Assembly (NCBI GenBank): GCA_016801845.1
Contig: CM028912.1
Coordinates: 17,482,001-17,546,000, forward strand
DNA length: 64,000 nt
Reading direction: 5' to 3'
Origin: Polydactylus sextarius
Lineage: Eukaryota; Chordata; Actinopteri; Polynemidae
Position 1 is the first letter of the stretch. Every line of letters begins with the position of its first letter. The notes beneath the pieces are model-generated. The model saw only the letters and a list, made by a program, of their open reading frames with translations, did no database searches and was not told the DNA's origin. Positions 1 through 10,881 of this stretch are shown piece by piece. The position numbers and the translations under genes are program-made.

Positions 1-928
1 ATGTGAGAGAATGAGACAAGGCGATAAGTGAGCATATTAGAGATAAATAGCTCTTGTAGCTATCTGCATCAGAGTCAGCGTGCGCGTGTGTCTTAAATAA
101 TGCATGTGGCATAATGATTGCAAGGCATGCTGAAGTACACAGTATGGCAGCCAGGCAGACAGGACTGATGAATAAGTAATGGACAGCGTCCGCCAAATAA
201 TGTACACACATGTGCGCACACACACACTCAAACTCACTCACACTCACAGAAACACACACAAACACAGGCATGCATGCAAACCATAACCACAAGCTGTTTT
301 ATGCTCAGGAGAAAAGATAGTGAGTCTTATTTTTGTACCTTCTTATGCTCTTGTCTTCTCCCTCCTCTCCACAGTGACAGGAGGGTGGTGGGAGGAGGGT
401 TGCTTTTTTCATCCGTCTCCCCAGAGAACCCCAGACCCGACTCCAAATATGTGAGATACTGTGTCGTTTATTATTGATTTGGGTTATTTATAATACACAC
501 TCACTCTCTCTTCAACCCCCCCATTTATAAGTCTCTCTTTCAGTCTCTCTCTCTCCAGTCCCATTGACTGATATCATTGGGGAACTAAAAATAAACTTCA
601 AATAAATAGATAAATCTGAAATCTCTATTCAAAGCAACCGTTACACTCATTAATGAACATTACGATTATAACTTCATTTGAAAAAGAATAACAGATCCCA
701 CCACTTTAGTCCCATTTATGTCTTTAATACTGATTAAAAAATGGATTAAATGGAAAGGACTTATTTCAATTTCTTCCTCTTATCATCTAAAATTATTTAT
801 TAAAATAAAAAGAGTTTACGCAAGTGGAGAGTCCTGTCAACTGTGTCATCATGCTGGTTGTTTATATGTAACACAGGGGCTTTTATTATGTCAGAACAGA
901 CCGGCAGAACTCAAGTTGCTGCTTGCAC
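1..928. other. AT-rich non-coding DNA, no gene seen
   Basis: Left edge of the window. It holds short CA-rich runs near 210-270, a pyrimidine-rich patch near 500-560 and otherwise unremarkable AT-rich sequence. The short open frames here are scattered and show no recognisable domain. If the minus-strand gene further right extends this far, this would be part of its second intron. Confidence 0.6.
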
Positions 929-1375
929 TTAAAGGTGACAGAGAATGGTTCAACGGGGTTTTGATCCTTGTTCTGTGATGTGACATATACACAATAAAGT
1001 TTTGGTTGGATGTGTAACGCCTAAGAGGCTTCCTAAAAACCTCTCTCAGAAAGCTATTTTAGGGTGGGGGATTTAAAACGTGTGGTTTTGCACTTAACTG
1101 GCAACATCATGCAAGCGCTTGACACTGATTGGCTCCGTCACTGGGAAGGGGAGTTAGTGGAATCAGAGTGGGGGGGCAGTGAGATACATTTTACGTCACA
1201 AACAACCATTTTGGAAATTGACCCATTTTCTACTGGACATTTCTAAAAGAGGACTTTCAATGAAAATGAGATGTTCAGAATTTCTAGCACTTTTGCATCT
1301 TCCTGAACGTGGGTGGACGACCGTTCTACAACAAAGACGATGTAAAAACGCTTTTTGATTCTCTGTCACCTTTAA
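929..1375. mobile_element. Non-autonomous DNA transposon with TTAA ends
   Basis: A 447-bp element bounded by perfect 18-bp terminal inverted repeats. The left end reads TTAAAGGTGACAGAGAAT (929-946) and positions 1358-1375 are its exact reverse complement. Both ends carry TTAA, which fits TTAA-targeting superfamilies such as piggyBac or Kolobok. There is no transposase frame, so it would need a transposase supplied elsewhere. The internal sequence, with a stretch around 1060-1210, resembles a dispersed repeat I associate with teleost genomes. The superfamily cannot be settled without the autonomous partner. Confidence 0.8.
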
Positions 1376-4336
1376 CAGAGGATTAAAACTATCCCTAAAA
1401 TGTGTAGATTTTTTTATGGGTGTCGAACATGATGGACCAATCAGCTGTTACAAAACATCACACCCTTTTTCATAAATGTACTAAATCAAAAGAGTATGCA
1501 CTACCATTTAACCAAAGTTGCTCCAGGCACATTTAAAAAGAGGAAGTGTTTAGAGCAGCTGTTTGTGTTTCTTTGTGTGTGTCAGAATAAATTTACAGTG
1601 CATCATGTTTAACTACTGAATACTGAAAGTGAGCAGAGCAAACCTTTGACTTATTATCTCACTCTCTCTCTTACACACACACACAGAACATAGGAGCCCT
1701 GAAGAGAATAAATTATCCAGTTATAGCATAAGAGAAAAAAAACACTAGATAAAAGCCTGAAAGGATAACTTTAATTTTGTGATGTAAAAATATGATTTTT
1801 CTATTTTTCTTTCTGGTTAATAACTTCACAACTACACAGGTCCTGATTCAATGTAACATATATGGCTGAAATTGCTGTTGCCAATCAATAGAAGGAGCTG
1901 CTTTATGGCAATATCGATTTGAGAAAGTTGAGAATAATTTGTTGCACATTTATTTATTGCCTATTTAATTTTACTGGATGAGCAAAAAAAAATAAATAAA
2001 TATTCATATTTGCTTTTTGGTTGGCACAGAAATTCTCAATGTTATTTCCAGCAGCATATCAGTGGCATCATTTCTTCTTTTTCCACCATGTTTATCACAC
2101 ATGACCTTTAACAGACATTTCCACTTAACAACCAAGCAAAACTAATGCAAACTCATGCACATGCGCACACACACACACACACACACTTGCACACATGTTC
2201 ACACTTTCCTATAATAAAGTTTTCTCACGGCTGCCAGTCTGTTCTAGTATATTATACAAATAATGACTCATAACAAGGAATCAGTTATGAGGAAGATCTC
2301 AAACGAGCTTCAAAACAACTTTTTAAAACCCAGACATGGTAAGAGTAAAAAAAAAAAAAAAAGAGAGAGAAAGAAGCTTTGAGATTTTGGTTCAAAGCGG
2401 GGAGCTGTGTTCATTCATATTTTACGCCCTCTCCTTCCATCTCAATTGTAATGCCTTCCCAGTCTGCACCGAGCTCGCAGCAGACATGGAGCCATTAGCT
2501 GTCAGTGATGCTACACACAGCTCCCTGTGCACTCACAGACAAATGGGTCACAGGAACGCACCTCTGTACTGTGCTGGACCCACAAACTCTTTATGGACAG
2601 TGGACAGGTTATTGCAACCTGCCTAATATGGGCCTGGTCGATAATGTAAATAGATAGAGAGCTACTAAAAACGGCTGCAGATGGAGGGCAGCATCAATAA
2701 GACAGACAGATTCAGGTGTAAGCCATGGCAAAAGAAGATCAACAGCTCATGCTGATACAGGAGCTGATATGTGGCTTCACTATTCACTTTTAGGTCTAGT
2801 AATCACCAAGTTATGTGATCACACAGGGCATTTATCCAATTTTCTTAAAACAATGAACTGTCTGTGCCTGATGATGAATCTTCCTGTTTATTCATCAGTG
2901 ACTAAAGGAGAGAAAGTCTCTTCTTAAACTTTCCTGTTATACAAGTGTCTCTTAACTACACTTATAAAATCACTACACATAATGGTACACATGAAAAAAA
3001 GTACACTTTTTCTATCTACTAAACAGGTTTGTGGTAAAAGACGGTCTATCAGCGACAGCCAGGCTATAGCCATTAGGCTGCGGGCTCAGCTGTAATGAAC
3101 TCCTCTTCCCGTACTGGAGGAAGGCTGATCGCTGGTCATGGTCAGACAGAAGCTAGCAAACCCCTTTGCTAAAGTAAAGAAAAGGTCTGAACCCTGAAGT
3201 GGTCATCCATAATAGATAGGTTCCACATGACTCTTCTAGAGCCATATGATCCTGCTAAGGCTTTTAAAGGCCTTTACAAACACACTTCTACATTAACAAG
3301 TAAGTTTAACAGGAAGTGAAAGGGCAATGAATGGTTGGACTCAAACAAAATCATGCACCTGTTTGTCTTCACTTCTGTACATAAACAGACACTATAAATT
3401 CATAAACTGTAAAATGTATGAGGATACCCAACGTTAAATATCTGACTGTAGGTAATACAAACACTTACAGAGTCTCCACATGTCCTACCCTCTTCTAACT
3501 GCTAATGAGAGTCATATTGCTTAGTATTGAGGATAGCAATCAAAGCTTTTCGCAAAGCTGCATGCACGCTGATGTTATCACCTGATGGTGTGCCACAGTG
3601 CACATTAATACGTAAGTTAGTGAGAGACTGACTTAGTTGATAGTTTTACTTAGCTACTGAGCTACCAGTTTGTCCTTTCCCTCTTTTGCCCAAAGTTTAT
3701 CTTGCTGCTGACCACCTGTAGTAGTCCTGACCTTTGGGTGAATCCAGTAATGGAAGGCGCTGTCATATTAGTTGTGTCAAATGATCCTCCAATTTTAACT
3801 CTAAACTGGTGGAGTAAAAACTGCTGATTTAAAATGATTTAACTCTAGAGTAAGTAGCTCCCAGAACCACAATATTTTCCAAAGAAATGCAACCATATCA
3901 TTTCTGCTCTACCACATATTGATATGAACACACACATACAGAGAGATATTCCAAAAATCTTGACTACTAAGTGATATTTTAAGTATGCTAAAAAAAAAAA
4001 ATAAATAAGCTAAGTTTTTTATAAATAGTGGTTTAAGCAACAGGAAATACACACACTTTTACATGCATACATTGATAATTGTCTATTTTTGCTCTTTCCC
4101 TTTTTGCGGTTCCTCTTTGAACCCTATGAGAAGAAATTCATCTAAAGAATCGACTTTAAATCTACTTTGCATTTATTCACACACAAAGACTACCTCACAC
4201 TCCAGACGTCTTCCATAGCCCTGCCAGCCAACATGGCAAAACACACCAGGCCTTATGCAAAATTCATGAAATGGTAAAATGGTAAAATCTTTTTCCTTCT
4301 ACAACATCCACATAAACACACATACACACATGCATA

Positions 4337-4338
<2 letters not shown>
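1376..4338. other. Non-coding DNA with short CA repeats
   Basis: Contains a (CA) run near 2166-2187, an A-rich/GA stretch near 2346-2370 and no convincing exon. A 96-codon frame at 2336-2626 starts in the A-rich tract and has no recognisable domain. The stretch 2430-2560 is less repetitive and moderately GC-rich and could be a conserved non-coding segment, but nothing else supports that. Confidence 0.5.

Positions 4339-4384
<46 letters not shown>
4339..4384. repeat. Compound (CT)n(CA)n microsatellite
   Basis: About 14 CT units run directly into about 8 CA units. Apparent open frames across it (Arg-Glu and Cys-Val runs) are artefacts of the dinucleotide repeat. Confidence 0.95.
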
Positions 4385-4530
4385 TACACAGAGTCCACCT
4401 GCTATATCTGTCAGGGTAATGGCACTGATGCAGACAAAGTGGGTTAAGGCATTGCCTGTTCTGCTGGAAGACAAAAACAAGTCTGGCTCTGAGCACTCTG
4501 CCATACTTTCTCAGACCTGAATGTGAAGGG

Positions 4531-4576
4531 TGTGTGTGTGTGTGTGTGTGTGCGTGCGTGCGCCTGTGTGTGTGTG
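4531..4576. repeat. (TG)n microsatellite with GTGC interruptions
   Basis: Eleven TG units are followed by TGCG variants and a second TG run. It lies about 150 bp from the CT/CA repeat of the opposite purine/pyrimidine sense. Confidence 0.95.
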
Positions 4577-5035
4577 CATACGCGTCTCTTTAACAGGGTT
4601 GACATGAAGGCCACAACCTCAGGCTATGTCTGCAGATATAATTAGGTACTGGTACACTGTGTTGTATTCCTTTTATAACTCCAATCTTTCTCCAAAGATT
4701 AAATTTAATATTGCCTTTGCTCTCTGATAGCTTCAGGTTTGTTTTAGCGTCTTGCCTTAAACCTTTTGCTTCAGTGAAAAGATATTGCTGATATACTTTT
4801 CTGCTTTCTTGCAGGTCAATTATTCGGAAACTGTTAAGTACAAAACAAATAAAAAACAAGAGAAATAAAGGAAAGTGTGATAGATTATATTTCAGTTCAT
4901 CAGAAGTTCAAGAGAACCATTTGGAGACACCCCTCAGGCAAACACTTTGACATGGCTGTTTGCGTGTGTGTGTGTGTGTTTGTGTGTATATGTGCAACTG
5001 ATAGTGGCTGAGCAGAAAAGAGGCAGCTGCCCACT
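4577..5035. other. Non-coding spacer with a short TG repeat
   Basis: Ordinary AT-rich sequence, with a TG-rich run at about 4963-4992. An 89-codon frame on the minus strand (4590-4859) has no recognised family and no flanking splice signals that I find convincing. Confidence 0.5.
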
Positions 5036-5195
5036 GACTCAAGCCTACACCAGGCTGGCACCAAGCAGGGGGAACCCATGCCAGGTCAGGGGGTGTGTGG
5101 GGTTGGTAGGGGACTTTGGGGACCCATCTGGGGAGCTGGCACCAGAGCCTGAGAGCTGTGTGGGCTCCCTGGTGAGCGTGTGTATATAAAACAGG
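5036..5195. other. GC-rich island, possible exon or regulatory element
   Basis: A sharply GC-rich block within AT-rich surroundings. On the plus strand it ends in an acceptable splice donor (CCCTG|GTGAGCGTG near 5171). On the minus strand a frame rich in Ser, Pro, Gly and Thr (including SGSGASSPDGSPKSPTNP) stays open from a possible acceptor near 5207 to a stop at 5045, but has no strong donor. The two readings conflict and neither matches a family I know. It could be an exon of either strand, a non-coding RNA exon or a GC-rich regulatory element. Confidence 0.3.
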
Positions 5196-5714
5196 TTGTC
5201 TTCTATTAGGGAAAGTGGTGATTCGATCATTCAGGTGATGATTGGGATGTAGGAGTAATATTCAATACATAGTTACAGTCTTTTGACTCATGCGTAAGAA
5301 TTATAGAGGGGTAATGAGTGTGATTTAATTCTGTCATGTGAAGCTTCACAGTTAAATAGTTGCGAGGCGAGTCAGTGATGAATAAGCGCAACTATTGCTG
5401 ATAAGTTGTAATTTTTTTTTATAATTTTAACTTGTGATTTAAAAAATGACTTAAACATTGTGACTCACCATACATACTACTTTTTCTTTCTTTTCCTTGT
5501 GGGAAGTCTCTCTTCCCCATGAGATTTTGAGCATCAACTGCAGCAAAACCAAAACTAATGAGAATGGGAGACTGTGTTCGGAGAGAGGAAAAAAGCAGAT
5601 GACAAGCAGATGAAAGTAAGGTTGTTACACAAGTGTATGTTCAGCCTGCCAAACTCTAAAATCTGTGTCTAGAGCATGTTCCTTTATAAGTAAGCACAAA
5701 CACACAGACACACA

Positions 5715-5761
<47 letters not shown>
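5715..5761. repeat. (CA)n microsatellite
   Basis: An uninterrupted CA run of about 23 units, preceded by CACAGACA variants from about 5699. Confidence 0.95.
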
Positions 5762-5763
<2 letters not shown>

Positions 5764-7185
5764 TGACAATGTCAGGATTGAGGTCAAGCATTCAGTCACA
5801 CACAGAGACACAAAATGCCATGTTCCAGTGAGTAGGGAGGGAGGTAGCAGGGGTCTGGCTGGCAGACAAGTGTCTTCGCGCAGTCATGGTGACCTACAGA
5901 CAGGGTGTCATCTGGAACACACCTCCATCTCTCCATCTCTGGCTTTTTAACACTAATTCTGTCCTCTTTCAGCTGCCTTCTCACGTACTCTCCTACTCAT
6001 GTATTTTATCTGATTTACAAATGCACATTGTATTCCCCTAAAAAACGAAGAGTCAATGCAAGGTGGAAACGTAGAGAGGATGAAAATGCAACATTAATAT
6101 TGTTAATCTGTTTCTTCAGAATTACAAGATACAATCTCATACTTACAATAATTGGTACGTCAAAAAAACACTGCTTCCTTTGAAGCTTTGTGGTCAAACT
6201 ATAAGTTCTCAGAAAATACAGGGTGGAGATGTAAAGTAAGAAAGTTTGAAAAGCTTCAACTGACGTTCTGAATTAGACACCTTATTCTGTCACGACTGTG
6301 AATTGACATATTTATATCTACATCTGTGTGTCAAGATCTGACTGGTGTGGTCTCCCTGGTTTCTTGACAGGAACGTAAAGCATCTAAATCTGGAGACAAA
6401 TCTACTGTAAGTTACTTTGAAAATCCAATGACTGATGCCTGACAGCTTAGAAACCCTCGATCTGTAACAATCACATAGGTAACTTTCAGTGGGCAGCGGG
6501 TCTGTGGGCTAATATTCCTTGTTAGTGAGAGAGGCCTAAAAAAGGAGGCCAACCTGGTTCAAGTTGACAGGAAGGCAACAGTAACTTAAATAACCACATG
6601 TTAAAACAGTGGCTTGTAGAGGAGCATCTTTTAACGCTTGAAGAACCTTGAAACGAACAGGCTGCAGCAGCAGTGGATGTCAGTCCTGTCAAGAAAAAAA
6701 AAAAAAACGCGAACTGTCCTGTCGAGAAAAAAAACGTAGTGGGCACAAGCTCACCAACAGAGGCTGTTGGAGGACTGGGAAACTGTCACTTGGTCTGATG
6801 ATTCTCTATTTCTGATGCAACGTACAGTCAGTATATGTAAACGTGTTTAGATAAACAGTTGTATGCTGAGTCCTACAAAAACAACAAAAGATATTTTACT
6901 AAGGTTAGTACCTGTAAAATGTAAAACATTTGCTTAAATGTGAAAGAGATAAATCAGTTTTATTTTGCCAATTCTAAAAGAAGAACAAAACCAGGCTACT
7001 GTGTATCATTGCTAAAGGCAACATTTTATCACAAGAGAATATGTTACTGGGAAGATCTGTATTACATAAATGCAAATCCAAGGAAACAAGATTGGTAGCT
7101 GTCCATGCCTGTCTCTTTAAAACCACAGTCCAACCATCTTCTAACACTTCCTTGCTGCATTAAACCACAAAAGCACATATTGTTA
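5762..7185. other. Non-coding spacer
   Basis: No exon or recognised repeat except a duplicated phrase at 6679-6735, where two copies of a CTGTC(C)TGTC(A/G)AG motif are each followed by a poly-A tract. Confidence 0.5.
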
Positions 7186-7189
7186 CAAA

Positions 7190-7340
7190 AAGAATGAATG
7201 AGCTCAGTGAGTTCCAGTTGTCGTAATAGTCACCAGATCACAATCCAGAGGAAAACCTTTGGGATGAGGTGGAAGATTAAAGGCATGAACAGTTGACAAA
7301 TCTATGATCCCTTGATGCTTGAGTCTTTCACCTCAAGGTG
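7190..7340 (+). pseudogene. Tc1/mariner-like transposase fragment
   Basis: A plus-strand reading around 7230-7275 gives S-P-D-H-N-P-E-E-N-L-W-D-E-V-E. This matches the SPD(L)NPIE(N/H)LWD motif around the last acidic residue of the DDE triad in Tc1-family transposases. The following sequence (to about 7330) keeps the register of a known fish Tc1-like family, with a GACAAATCT phrase. Only this short piece survives; the N-terminal and first catalytic parts and the inverted repeats are missing. It lies directly upstream of a LINE fragment, so insertions have accumulated here. Confidence 0.7.
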
Positions 7341-7419
7341 TAGGAGATTGACAGATGGATCGTTCTGACCCTCACTTGTGAAAAATGAATGTCCAAAACA
7401 AACCAACCGGGCTTAAAGA

Positions 7420-7712
7420 TCTCTGAATTCCAAGGACGACTTGAAGTAGAGCCGCTGATTCTTCCTGTCAAAAGGAGTTAATGAAGTTTGTTCAAGCATC
7501 TGATCAGGATGCCTCCTGGTGCCTGTGGAAGACCACATGGTAGGAGACTTTGTGGTAGAGCCACAACATGCTGGAGAGTTTACTGGATATTTTCCATCTA
7601 GCTGAGGAACACCTTGAGATTCTCTCATGAGGGAGGAAGTACCTTATCTGACCTGCTCTATGACACACCCCTGAATAAGTGGATGGAAATGGATGGATTG
7701 ATGCCATCACCT
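7420..7712 (+). pseudogene. LINE ORF2 C-terminus and 3' end, degraded
   Basis: On the plus strand from about 7438 the translation runs L-E-V-E-P-L-I-L-P-V-K-R-S, then two adjacent stop codons, then S-L-F-K-H-L-I-R-M-P-P-G. That is the C-terminal tail (VEPLLLRVxRSxLRWFGHLxRMPPGR) which follows the reverse transcriptase in a common fish non-LTR family. The next 180 bp follow the family's remaining tail (a CTGGAGAG...TGGATATTTTCC...AGCTGAGG pattern) and end in a GGATGG-type microsatellite near 7680-7705, as at an intact 3' terminus. The fragment is 5'-truncated, as is usual for LINEs, and has lost most ancestral CpGs. I am unsure of the exact clade (L2, RTE or Rex). Confidence 0.8.
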
Positions 7713-8433
7713 TGTCAAAACCATGCCAGTAAGAATTCAGGCTGCCCCAGGAGTAAAGATGGGTAATACCCAATAGAAGAGAGGAGTACCTGGTTAAGTG
7801 GCTACTGAGAGCACCATCAAGCACGAGATGCAGAATGGATATAGAAAATCACAGGCCAAGTGAGTATAGATTTAGAAATCACACACAGTGAAATGAAACT
7901 GGAGTTAAGATGGGAGTGAGGAAACGAGAGAGTGGCTTGTAATGAGTGGTGTATGTGTGTGTGTGTAGGAGCTAAAGACAGAAAAAAAAACTGCAGAGAT
8001 GCAGATGCAGAGAGTGAGAATTTGGCCAAAAATATGTCTCTCCGCTTTTTTTGTGATTTCCTTCCCAGAGTTTTGAAATGGTAATGAGCCCGCTGATATT
8101 TGCATAATGTGCCTTTCCTCATCCCTCTTTTACTACTTATCCAGGCCCTCTTCTCCTCAAATTGCCGTTCTCCTCCCATGTCTCCCCACACCAACCTCCA
8201 TTCACTGCATTTATTCTACCCACTCTCAGGTTCTTAAGTGCTCATAGATAATTGACAAGTCTAAATAAAGATAAGCGGTTCAGTCAGAGGACGGGGAGCT
8301 GACCAACAGGTTTGCCACTTCCTGTGCGAAGCGCTCTCCATCCTCTCTCAACACGCTTGCCTCTCGTTCTGTTAAGCCTTACTATCAGCGCTGTGCAGAC
8401 AGAAAATGGACATGTGCACAAAGCGTTAAGATT
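7713..8433. other. Non-coding DNA with an octamer-like motif
   Basis: Long minus-strand frames here (for example 7817-8194) carry no recognised domain. ATTTGCATAAT, an octamer-type motif, occurs at 8097-8107 in a stretch (8060-8180) without simple repeats that could be regulatory. Confidence 0.4.
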
Positions 8434-8472
8434 AAAAAAAACGTAAAAAAAACGTAAAAAAAAAAAAAAAAC
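8434..8472. repeat. A-rich tandem tract
   Basis: Successive poly-A runs separated by ACGT, ending in about 17 adenines. Frames with poly-Phe on the minus strand are artefacts of it. Confidence 0.9.
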
Positions 8473-8595
8473 AGACAACTGTCACATTTCTTGCTGATTG
8501 CGACAGTCCACACCAAGCTCTGATGAAAGAAGCCATAACAAAGCCCTTCTGTGAAGCTACAAACCCGCTCCTGGTCTACATTATCTGTCACTTGT

Positions 8596-8714
8596 GCTCC
8601 TTCTCCTGCTCCACTCTTCTATTTTCCCATCCTCTTCTCCCAATTTATCTTCCCTCTCTCCTCCTCCTTCATCACTTCTCTCACCTTCCCCTCCCTCCTC
8701 CTCACTCCCTGCAG
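8596..8714 (+). repeat. Long pyrimidine tract ending in a splice-acceptor-like CAG
   Basis: About 115 bases are almost entirely C and T, with many CTCC/TTCC words. The tract ends in CTCCCTGCAG at about 8714. A GTGAGT donor-like word follows about 23 bases later. The tract could form triplex DNA, act as a very strong acceptor for a micro-exon, or simply be a degenerate microsatellite. Confidence 0.6.
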
Positions 8715-8858
8715 CGTCTGTGCTCTGACAGTTATGTGTGAGTGGAGCGTGGGCTGCTGCTAATTTGTGCAGAGTGGGAGAAAGCTGTTTTGGCTTAGGG
8801 AGAGAGAGCCGAGTTTAGCCTGTACGGCAGGATGGACGGACAGACATCCCACAGAAAA

Positions 8859-8861
<3 letters not shown>

Positions 8862-8892
<31 letters not shown>
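8862..8892. repeat. (CA)n microsatellite
   Basis: About 15 CA units. Confidence 0.95.
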
Positions 8893-9232
8893 ACCAAGCC
8901 CATTAATACACATTTGTCTAAGCTGCAATTTTCACTCAGTCACTCTCTCTCTCTCCTAACATCACATGAGCACTCACAAATACAAACAGATGCTCAAACC
9001 CACATTCACATCAAAGTGTGGAAGTGACTCTGAAAGGTGCCGACTTCTGTTCCTCTTACAGTACCTCCTCCTGTGCACAGTTTAGTCATCCTGTTAAATA
9101 TGCACCCAAATCTGTCTCCATCACCGAGTCTTCCTGATCATCCTCCTCCACCTCTCTGGCTCAATTTGAAATTTCCGCTTCTTTAGTCATTCACTCTTGA
9201 TTGACACTCATTCTACTTTTGATGCCAAACTT
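8893..9232. other. Non-coding DNA between microsatellites
   Basis: The region 9040-9210 is free of simple repeats and moderately GC-rich and might be a conserved element; there is no exon evidence. Confidence 0.35.
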
Positions 9233-9260
9233 TAAAAAAAAAAAAAAAGAAAGAAAGAAA
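9233..9260. repeat. A-rich and (GAAA)n tract
   Basis: About 15 adenines followed by three GAAA units. This resembles the tail of a retroposed insertion, but no body is recognisable upstream. Confidence 0.8.
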
Positions 9261-9344
9261 CACATTTGCACAAATTGGTGACTTTAAGGTTACCAACACT
9301 GAATGCAGCTGCTGTCATCAAATTACAGTCTATGTCTTAGCAGG

Positions 9345-9470
<126 letters not shown>

Positions 9471-9984
9471 GAGGAAGTGTTGCTGTTGCTTTTGGCACCT
9501 AGTTAATTCATTCTAACACATCTAGTGAATGTGTTAACATTCAGTAATAATGTACTTAACTTATTCCAATAAAATGCTGTTGTGCTTTTTTGGACAGTGT
9601 TTAAATATTTAGTTATTATTAGGGCTGCATCACACCCACAGTTTGTTTTTCAAGGCAGATTTCATTCAGTCCTGTGATTTTTGACTTGAGAAGGACTCAC
9701 TGACCAGACTGTGTATTAGACTTAACACCTAACCTACAAAACTTCTGTCTGGGAGCGTTTGGCTGTACATTGCTGAAGTTTGTCTGCAGTTTCTCAACAT
9801 TTTAAAGTGACACATGGAAAAGGCAGCGATTACCTGAGCTGTAAAGAAAAAATTTGCTTTGATGTTACTTATTTAAACAGGAGGAAACTAAATCTAAAAC
9901 TGTTAAAACTGACTGAATCAGGTAAACAAATAAAACAGAGTGCATACAGTAATGTTGAAAATATCTTCAAATGTTTTACAAAAC

Positions 9985-10433
9985 ACCATCAGGGAGGCAT
10001 TTGATTCATGCGCAGCATGATAATGACCCAACACACAGAGGTCAGAGCCATAAAAGACTGTCTTCAGCAACGAGAACAAGGAGTCCTGCAACAGATGGTG
10101 TGACCCCCACAGAGTCCTGATCTCAACATCACAGAGTCAGTCTGGGATTACATGAGGAGACAGAGAACACTCAGACAAACAAAATCCAGAGAAGACACGG
10201 TGGCAAGATGCTTCGAGCAGCGTTCCTGCCACGCATCATGAAAAACTGTGATTGTACGGAGGAGAACTGATGCGGTTTTAAAAGTTAAGGCTGGTCACAG
10301 CAAATATTGACATGCGATTTTCCCGTTTACTGCACTTTGTATGAAGTTTATTAATAAATGAAACTATTCATGTCATTATTATTGAAAGATTTGTCATTTT
10401 ACATTTAGTGCCTAAAACTTTTGCACTGACTGA
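9985..10433 (+). pseudogene. Tc1-like transposon, decayed 3' half
   Basis: From about 9985 the sequence follows the 3' half of a fish Tc1-family element. It has ATCAGGGAGGCATTTGATTC, then GCAGCATGATAATGACCC (the conserved H-D-N-D-P around the second catalytic Asp). Then the frame S-P-D-L-N-I-T-E-S-V-W-D-Y-M-R-R-Q-R includes the final Glu of the DD(34)E triad. A frameshift separates the two blocks and the protein is broken. The right end, GCCTAAAACTTTTGCACTG at 10410-10428, is the expected inverted terminus. The left inverted repeat and the N-terminal half are missing, so the copy is immobile. Confidence 0.9.
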
Positions 10434-10881
10434 ATTACTCTTAATACTATTACTACAACCTACAGTATTTATTTAAATTTTAATGAATATGTTTATTAAA
10501 TCTGTTTATGAAATGCCGGTTGTGAGATCAATATAAGGCTAAGTGCATCATCCAGGAGAGATTGTTTTTTGTCTGTCAAATGTTTTTTTTTTTTAATTTT
10601 ATTTTGTAAACGTGCTATAGTCTTCCTACATGATATCAGTCTATGGAAACTGCAGTTAGCTTCCATTAGTCTTCTACAACAGAGACAGTTGTTGCAGGTT
10701 CATCTCTGACTGTTACCATCAACAGAGAATATGTGGCTGCTGTGTAACTCCAACACTTTATTCACAAACTACAGCATATTATTAACAAATGAAGTTACAT
10801 TTCAGTTTTTCTCTTCTTTGTACGCTCACTCGCCTACACATGTCCACTCTCTGCTTCTCTCTCTGATCAGAGGGGGGTCAA
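10434..10881. other. AT-rich non-coding spacer
   Basis: Lies between two transposon remnants. It holds a poly-T run near 10584-10595 and nothing else identifiable. Confidence 0.6.

Noticed and set aside
7413..7824. 106-codon minus-strand frame
   Set aside because: It lies antisense to a degraded LINE whose coding sense is the plus strand.
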